From: Streptomyces actinomycinicus
GTDB lineage: Bacteria > Actinomycetota > Actinomycetes > Streptomycetales > Streptomycetaceae
Direction: 5' to 3'
Length of the DNA: 64,000 nucleotides
Assembly: GCF_016741775.1 (NCBI RefSeq)
Contig: NZ_JAERRK010000013.1
Coordinates: 62,001 to 126,000, forward strand
The notes below the pieces were generated by a model, which saw only the letters and a program-made list of their open reading frames with translations, was not told the origin of the DNA and did not search any database. Shown piece after piece: positions 60,003 through 64,000 of the stretch. Made by a program: the position numbers and the translations under genes. The first letter of the stretch is position 1. Each line of letters begins with the position of its first letter.

Positions 60003-60713
60003 CTACTCGGAAGCGGGAAGGGGCAATACTTCAGGTTCCAGAAGGAGCCCCCGGTCTTGAAAGGACTCAAGTTGACGCATGGGCTGGAAGAATCTATCTT
60101 CCAACCGCTGCCGAATCTCGGCCTCAGTGTAGCCAGCCTGAAGCAGAAGAGTGACAAAGCCGCTTACAGCGTCCACTTCTGCCTTCGTCGCAGCGGCGGC
60201 AAGCTGTCGCTTTTCGGCTTCATTTCGATAGGCGAAGTCCTTCTTGCGCTCATGCCTATCTTTGAGATATTCACGAATCTGCGTAAAGATATTCAACGAA
60301 CCCAGGAACTCCCACACTCCTGGGGAATCAACGTGTGCCGACATGAACATCAAGCGGGGAGCGGTGGCTAGATAATCACTTGCCCGATCGTGCGCATGAA
60401 CGCGCTGCCGGGCGCGATGGATAGGGATCGTACCGAGCGCTACGGCTCCTCTGATTTCACCGATTCCGGAATATGCGGCATTCAGCGCTTGAAGGAGGCC
60501 GCATAGGTCATCGACGGGTATTCCAGACTCGCTCTCGAACCTAAAGATGCCAAATTGTGCACCTGCAGTTGATTCCTCTTCTTCCTCTTCCTCGTAGTCG
60601 TACTCACCCTCGTCCTCCTCCCCCTCTTCCTCGTAGTCGTACTCGCCCTCGTCCTCCTCCTCTTCCCGCTCCTCTTCTTCCTCTTCTGCTTCTTGATGCG
60701 GGTGCCTAGCCAT
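60003..60713 (-). CDS. Unknown protein with Glu-rich N-terminal repeats
   Basis: 236 residues. Residues 9-47 are almost all Glu/Asp with two copies of DEGEYDYEEE. The rest is a helical domain (FGIFRFESESGIPVDDLCGL ... AYSGIGEIRGAVALGTIPIH ... YTEAEIRQRLEDRFF), perhaps with a coiled coil around LKDRHERKKDFAYRNEAEKR. I recognise no family. It precedes the PIN gene on the same strand with a 145-base gap and shares its AT-rich composition, so the two likely moved together. The acidic tail might mimic DNA or neutralise the nuclease; that is speculation. Confidence 0.7.
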   Translation of the reverse strand: MARHPHQEAEEEEEEREEEEDEGEYDYEEEGEEDEGEYDYEEEEEEESTAGAQFGIFRFESESGIPVDDLCGLLQALNAAYSGIGEIRGAVALGTIPIHRARQRVHAHDRASDYLATAPRLMFMSAHVDSPGVWEFLGSLNIFTQIREYLKDRHERKKDFAYRNEAEKRQLAAAATKAEVDAVSGFVTLLLQAGYTEAEIRQRLEDRFFQPMRQLESFQDRGLLLEPEVLPLPASE

Positions 60714-61369
60714 GACGACCTCCTACTAACGCAGACAGCCCACACTTTACTGGCGGCACTAATGGGGTGCCATTTCGGAGAACTATGACTAGGCCGTATG
60801 GCTGAAATGACGGATCGGGCCAGTTCACTACAGTGCCGGGTTCGGCCGAGCAGAAGACCGGTACTGTTGAGTAATCGAGGCTGAGATCTCCGTAAACAGT
60901 TCGCAGTCACAGCCGCCGTCGCTCATCAGCCGCCACCCTTCCCAGCTCCCATCCCGTACGCCGTCGACCCACACACCGTGGAGCGGGCGTGGTTCAGGGC
61001 GTCCAGGTGGAGCGCGCCACTGTACGAACGACCTAGACGCCCTGGGCCGCGTCTGCTCGGCTCTGCCTGGGTCGATGGTGTGCAGGATGGGAGCCTTCAG
61101 CATCCGCCACGATGAACCCGCGGTCGGCGACGGTGCCCCCTCCATCCCGGTGCCGGCCGATCCCCCGCCGGAGGCACTGTGTTGACCCGCGGGGCGTTGC
61201 ACGCGGTGATCGACTTATGGCTACCGGCCCTATCCACATGTGGGCGCGCGCCGGCGCAGCCCGGGCGGAGCGGGCCGAAGGCAGGAGCGGCGCCCGGAGT
61301 GGAGCCGGGAAGCGCGCCCGGCGGAGCGGAGCGCAGCCGGGGCTTGATGCCGGGGAGAGCATCAATACC
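60714..61369. other. Region of degenerate coding remnants
   Basis: No intact gene stands out in these 656 bases. A minus-strand frame ending at 60828 reads like a protein C-terminus (GVWVDGVRDGSWEGWRL, GGCDCELF) and may be part of a small conserved gene with a lost start. The rest looks like decayed mobile-element DNA. Confidence 0.4.
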
Positions 61370-61540
61370 TGGGGCGCACCGACCCGGCGCTGACGCTGCG
61401 GGTGTACGAGCACCTCATGCCGTCGAGCCAGGAGCGAACTCGTCGCCCAGTCGATGAGGTCCTGACACCCGCCCATCCGACACCGCTGATCCTGAGGACT
61501 AGCCAGTTCGTTTGGTCACCCAGGCGTCGGCCTGGGTGAT
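61370..61540 (+). pseudogene. C-terminal remnant of a tyrosine site-specific integrase
   Basis: From 61370 one frame reads LGRTDPALTLRVYEHLMPSS followed by QERTRRPVDEVL, the well-known C-terminal helix region of phage and AICE-type tyrosine integrases, including the catalytic Tyr of RVYEHLMP. Just upstream, in another frame, GESINT recalls the preceding integrase segment. No catalytic core remains, so it is a frameshifted fragment marking an old insertion. Confidence 0.7.
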
Positions 61541-61601
61541 CCAGCGACTGGCGCGCAGTGGGCAAGCATCAAGCCGTTACGTCCACCGGCTACGGTCTAC
61601 C

Positions 61602-61733
61602 ATGACGGGTATCCGCGTGAGCATGTTTGCCCTGGTCTACAGCTCGTACAACGCCGCGACCACGGTGTGGGCCTTCGTGGTCTCCATGTTCATAGTGCTG
61701 GCGGTCAGTTGGTACATCCGGCGTCGCAGGTAG
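61602..61733 (+). CDS. Possible small membrane protein
   Basis: A 43-residue open frame from ATG: a short leader, one hydrophobic helix (WAFVVSMFIVLAVSWYI) and a basic RRRR end, a classic single-span topology. No ribosome site is convincing and no family is recognised, so it may be chance. Confidence 0.3.
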   Translation: MTGIRVSMFALVYSSYNAATTVWAFVVSMFIVLAVSWYIRRRR

Positions 61734-62052
61734 TCCGACACCCGACCTCGGAGTGGCCGCTGTCGTCCGGGGTGTTGATGCCGGCGGAACAGCTCGGGCA
61801 CCGAGCGCAGCTTGCAGTGCGGAGCACGCCGAGTGGGCACCAGCGTCGCCGTGGGTGCTGGATCGGCTGCCGTACTGAGCGCGGCGGTGGGAACTGTCGG
61901 CACCATCGCCACGAGCTGCGGTTCAAGCTCCCTGGTCAAGATCCAGAGCGCTTTGACTGCGCGAGCAGGGAACTCCGGAGGTCCTCCTGCGAGGCACTCC
62001 CCGGTCCCAGCCGGCAAGCCGCCTGGTCGGCCTCGGCGAGGAACTCGTGCGG
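61734..62052. other. Intergenic region without a recognised gene
   Basis: 319 bases between the small frame and the GYD gene. Open frames here lack ribosome sites and family features. Nothing further is seen. Confidence 0.4.
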
Positions 62053-62373
62053 TCAGGTGCCGGGAGGGCGGAAGGTGATCTGGCGGTGGGCTGCCTCGTC
62101 GATCTCGTCGAGGGTGAGGAGGGGCGTGGCCCTGGTGCGGAGCGCGCCGCTGGCCTTGACTCGGAGGCTGACGGCGGCCATGGAGACCGCGTCGGGGAAG
62201 TCGAGGATGCACACGAAGTCGTCCTCGCCGAAGGCGAAGTACATGGCCTCGACCGTCCCGCCGAGGTCGGTGACGACCTGGTGCACGGCGGCGCGGCGGC
62301 CACTCGCTCCCTCCTCGAGCAAGCCCTTCGACCCCTCGGGCGTGTAGCTGGCCTGGATGAGGAACTTCGGCAT
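62053..62373 (-). CDS. GYD-domain protein
   Basis: 106 residues matching the GYD family: MPKFLIQASYTPEGSKGLLE, GRRAAVHQVVTDLGGTVEAM, FAFGEDDFVCILDFPDAVS and MAAVSLRVKASGALRTRATP. It is a small ferredoxin-like fold dimer of unknown function, common in soil actinobacteria. Length and start fit the family. Confidence 0.9.
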   Translation of the reverse strand: MPKFLIQASYTPEGSKGLLEEGASGRRAAVHQVVTDLGGTVEAMYFAFGEDDFVCILDFPDAVSMAAVSLRVKASGALRTRATPLLTLDEIDEAAHRQITFRPPGT

Positions 62374-62752
62374 AGGGGCGCTCCTGCCCGTGACGTGTGC
62401 GGTGTGCAGGAGTGACTTCCCGCAGTCACGCCGGCCGCCCTCGGAGAACGGCCGGATTCACTCATAAGGCGCGCCCGGCCCGGTGCTCGTGCGAGGGCCG
62501 GTCTTCCGGGCCGGGTGGGTCGGGACCCGTGGTGCAGACGCGGTGGCGGCGGCGCCGAGCCGCGCACCGGTCGATGGCGCCCATCGTCGTCCCACGAAAG
62601 CCCACGAACACCCACGAGGGCCCACGAACACCCACGAGGGCCCACGAAGACCCACGAGGGCCCACGGAGACCCACGGAGACCCACGGAGACCCACGGAGA
62701 CCCACGGAGACCCGCGAAGATGCCGTGCGTCATCCCGCGAAGATGCCGTGCG
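62374..62752. other. Intergenic region dominated by tandem repeats
   Basis: Apart from the upstream part of the GYD gene it contains the 10-base array and the 23-base units listed separately. Long minus-strand frames through it are products of the repeats and are not believed. Confidence 0.6.
62591..62720. repeat. Thirteen 10-base tandem repeats
   Basis: Thirteen contiguous units of CCCACGAGGG / CCCACGAACA / CCCACGGAGA type in exact 10-base register, the middle five identical (CCCACGGAGA, 62661-62710). The period is close to one DNA helical turn. Confidence 0.9.
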
Positions 62753-62782
62753 TCATCCCATGAAGATGCTGTGCGTTCCGGG
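62713..62782. repeat. 23-base tandem units copying a gene end
   Basis: CGCGAAGATGCCGTGCGTCATCC at 62713-62735 and 62736-62758 (written here as CGCGAAGATGCC plus GTGCGTCATCC), with a decayed third copy inside the secreted-protein gene. The reverse stop TCA occurs in each; the one at 62753 is the actual stop. Confidence 0.75.
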
Positions 62783-63040
62783 TACCTGCTCCGCCAGTCC
62801 CGGAGGGATGATCCGGACTATTCCGCCGGCGCAGCCCGGGACGTTGTGGACGAGGGCGAGTGTGTCCGTGACGTTGAAGACGGTGGACAGCTGGGGGATC
62901 TCGATGCAGCCCTTCGGGCGCGCGATGGGGACTCCGTTGATCACCAGGGTCCCGTTCGCGGCGAGAGCCGAGCCCGGGACGGCGAGGGCGAGTACTCCGG
63001 CGGCGGCGAGGGTGACGAATGTCGGGCGTATGCCACGCAT
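62753..63040 (-). CDS. Small secreted protein of unknown function
   Basis: 95 residues. A Sec signal (RPTFVTLAAAGVLALAVPGSAL, cleavage after ALA near residue 27) and a compact mature domain of about 68 residues with two cysteines (KGCIEIP, PGCAGG), likely one disulfide, and a hydrophobic VFNVTDTLALVHNV strand. GAGG precedes the ATG. The type is common in streptomycetes, without a known role. Confidence 0.8.
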   Translation of the reverse strand: MRGIRPTFVTLAAAGVLALAVPGSALAANGTLVINGVPIARPKGCIEIPQLSTVFNVTDTLALVHNVPGCAGGIVRIIPPGLAEQVPGTHSIFMG

Positions 63041-63175
63041 GACGAACCTCCTGACGAGCGGGCCAGGACATCCGGCCTTGCAACCGACCGTACGGAATCG
63101 TGCACGTAGTGCATCCCGGTGTCCCCCAGGCGGGCGACATGCGCGCGGGGTGGGCGAGAGCCGGGCGAGGGACCG

Positions 63176-63376
63176 CTAGTCGTCGCCGCTGCTCCGCGAG
63201 TTCGCGTTCCGGCGCCGGTTCCGGGCGGAGCTGCGTACGAGTTCACCCGCGACCAGCGTCACCTTGGCCACGACGCGGACCCAGACCGGACCACCTCGCT
63301 CAGCCCACACCACGCAGACGCATCCGCCTACGACGAGTGCGAGGACGCCGAGCAGTAGAAGGATCATGTTCCCCAC
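63176..63376 (-). CDS. Small membrane protein
   Basis: 66 residues. A single hydrophobic segment (MILLLLGVLALVVGGCVCVV) then a basic, Arg/Asn-rich tail (SSARNRRRNANSRSSGDD). No recognised family. It lies between the secreted protein and the P450 on the same strand. Confidence 0.55.
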   Translation of the reverse strand: MGNMILLLLGVLALVVGGCVCVVWAERGGPVWVRVVAKVTLVAGELVRSSARNRRRNANSRSSGDD

Positions 63377-63439
63377 CTGTGCAGTCGTACCGGAAGCATT
63401 GTCGTTCCCGCAGATGCCGCACAGGCTCGAATGGTTCCG

Positions 63440-64000
63440 TCACCAGGTCACGAGCAGGTTCCGCGGCCCCCGGATCAGGCCCTGACGCTGGAACTCGACC
63501 TCCTCGGGCGGCACGGCCAGCCGGATCCCGGGGAACCGGACGAGAACCGTACCGATCATGATCTCGGCCTCCATACGCGCCATGACGGCGGCCAGGCAGT
63601 GGTGCGGGCCGTGCCCGAAGGCCAGGTGGGGGCCGTCGTCCCGGTCGAAGTCCAGGACGTCGGGGTCCGGGAAGACCTCCGGGTCGCGGTTGGCTGCGAC
63701 GTACGCGTTGTAGACCACGTCCCCGGCCCGGATCAGATGCCCGCCGACCTCGACGTCCTCGGTGGCGACCCGGGGAATGCCGACGCCGTTGCGGTGCGGG
63801 ACGTAGCGGAACAGCTCCTCCACGGCCCGCGGCAGCAGCTGCGGCTCACGGCGCAGCCGGTCCAGCTGTGCCGGGTGGGTGAGCAGCGCGTACATCATCG
63901 AGCCGCTGTTGTTGCGGACCGCGTGCCCGGCGCTGACCTGGACGGCGGTGGCGAGCGAGATCGCCTCGTCGTCGGTGATCTCCCCGGCTGCCGCGGCCTG
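63440..64000 (-). CDS. Cytochrome P450, C-terminal part (cut by window edge)
   Basis: The last 186 residues of a bacterial P450 are visible. The K-helix ExxR is in AVEELFRYVP, the heme loop is LAFGHGPHHCLAAVMARME with the axial Cys, and the I-helix appears at the edge as VSAGHAVRNNSGSM. In the I-helix the usual acid/alcohol pair after AGH is replaced by Ala-Val, which is unusual. It would oxidise a small molecule with electrons from a ferredoxin. The 5' half is outside the window. Confidence 0.92.
   Translation of the reverse strand, partial: QAAAAGEITDDEAISLATAVQVSAGHAVRNNSGSMMYALLTHPAQLDRLRREPQLLPRAVEELFRYVPHRNGVGIPRVATEDVEVGGHLIRAGDVVYNAYVAANRDPEVFPDPDVLDFDRDDGPHLAFGHGPHHCLAAVMARMEAEIMIGTVLVRFPGIRLAVPPEEVEFQRQGLIRGPRNLLVTW

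Noticed and set aside
61081..61369. Possible replication or excisionase gene next to the integrase remnant
   Set aside because: No frame shows recognisable residues; only the integrase end is convincing.
61923..62705. Minus-strand frame with WVSVGLRGS-like repeats at its start
   Set aside because: The repeats are a translation of the 10-base DNA array and the rest overlaps the GYD gene in another frame.
62591..62720. CRISPR array
   Set aside because: The units are 10 bases long, contiguous, and lack spacers and cas genes.
62397..63179. Plus-strand frame through the 10-base array with a THGDPRRP-type repeat protein
   Set aside because: Repetitive translation without ribosome site, antisense to the secreted-protein gene.

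Overview
The window is GC-rich chromosomal DNA of a Streptomyces or very close actinomycete. GTG and TTG starts are common, coding DNA has a GC-rich third position, and the families are typical of the genus (PucR regulator, chitinase with a DasR-type box, LAETG-anchored protein, twin-arginine lipoprotein binding proteins, a TPP riboswitch on a thiamine transporter). From memory, the backbone order (dxr ... gabT, chitinase, polyamine genes, add, second polyamine set, LAETG protein, thiamine transporter, rlmN) matches the S. coelicolor segment running down from about SCO5694 to SCO5645; this was not checked by alignment.

Layout. 1-4.2 kb: the 5' part of dxr, a small lipoprotein, a long acyl-CoA dehydrogenase and a flavodoxin-fold protein. 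4.2-15.8 kb: an amidase followed by a tightly packed plus-strand cluster of coupled genes. It encodes a class I O-methyltransferase, a thermostable-hemolysin-family protein, a fatty-acyl-type adenylating enzyme, a TauD-like Fe/2OG oxygenase with an H-x-E site, a second O-methyltransferase, SAM synthetase, adenosine kinase, MTHFR, an NTF2-like protein and an amidohydrolase. It reads as a small biosynthetic cluster carrying its own methyl-donor supply, and is the best candidate here for something undescribed. 16-25.7 kb: a MarR regulator divergent from a lipoprotein alpha/beta hydrolase, an aldehyde dehydrogenase, a PucR regulator, a VirD4-like ATPase, gabT and a PAP2 phosphatase whose 3' end overlaps a chitinase.

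25.7-48.6 kb holds the chitinase and two polyamine-utilisation loci. Locus 1 (28.2-35.3 kb, minus strand) is an apparent operon: aldehyde dehydrogenase, potD, potA, potB, potC and a gamma-glutamylputrescine-oxidase-like flavoenzyme. Locus 2 (43.7-48.6 kb) has an orphan PotD paralogue, a second aldehyde dehydrogenase, an Lrp/AsnC regulator and an aminotransferase. Import, amine oxidation or transamination, and aldehyde oxidation would yield GABA-level products that gabT and further dehydrogenases could process. The two divergent control regions share short sequence motifs, which suggests joint regulation. Between the loci lie a NADAR protein, a proline-rich DUF4190-like membrane protein, adenosine deaminase, a glycerophosphodiester phosphodiesterase, a beta-lactamase-fold hydrolase, a small membrane protein and a two-gene flavoenzyme/unknown operon.

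48.7-58.7 kb carries an ABC pair with a degenerate signature motif, a VOC protein, a LOG-family protein, the LAETG surface protein, a thiamine ABC transporter under a TPP riboswitch, and rlmN. 58.9-64 kb is accessory DNA: an AT-richer pair (PIN-domain protein and a Glu-rich unknown), a broken tyrosine-integrase remnant, a GYD protein, short tandem repeats, small secreted and membrane proteins, and the C-terminal part of a cytochrome P450. Several tandem repeats in the window contain the stop codon of the adjacent gene.
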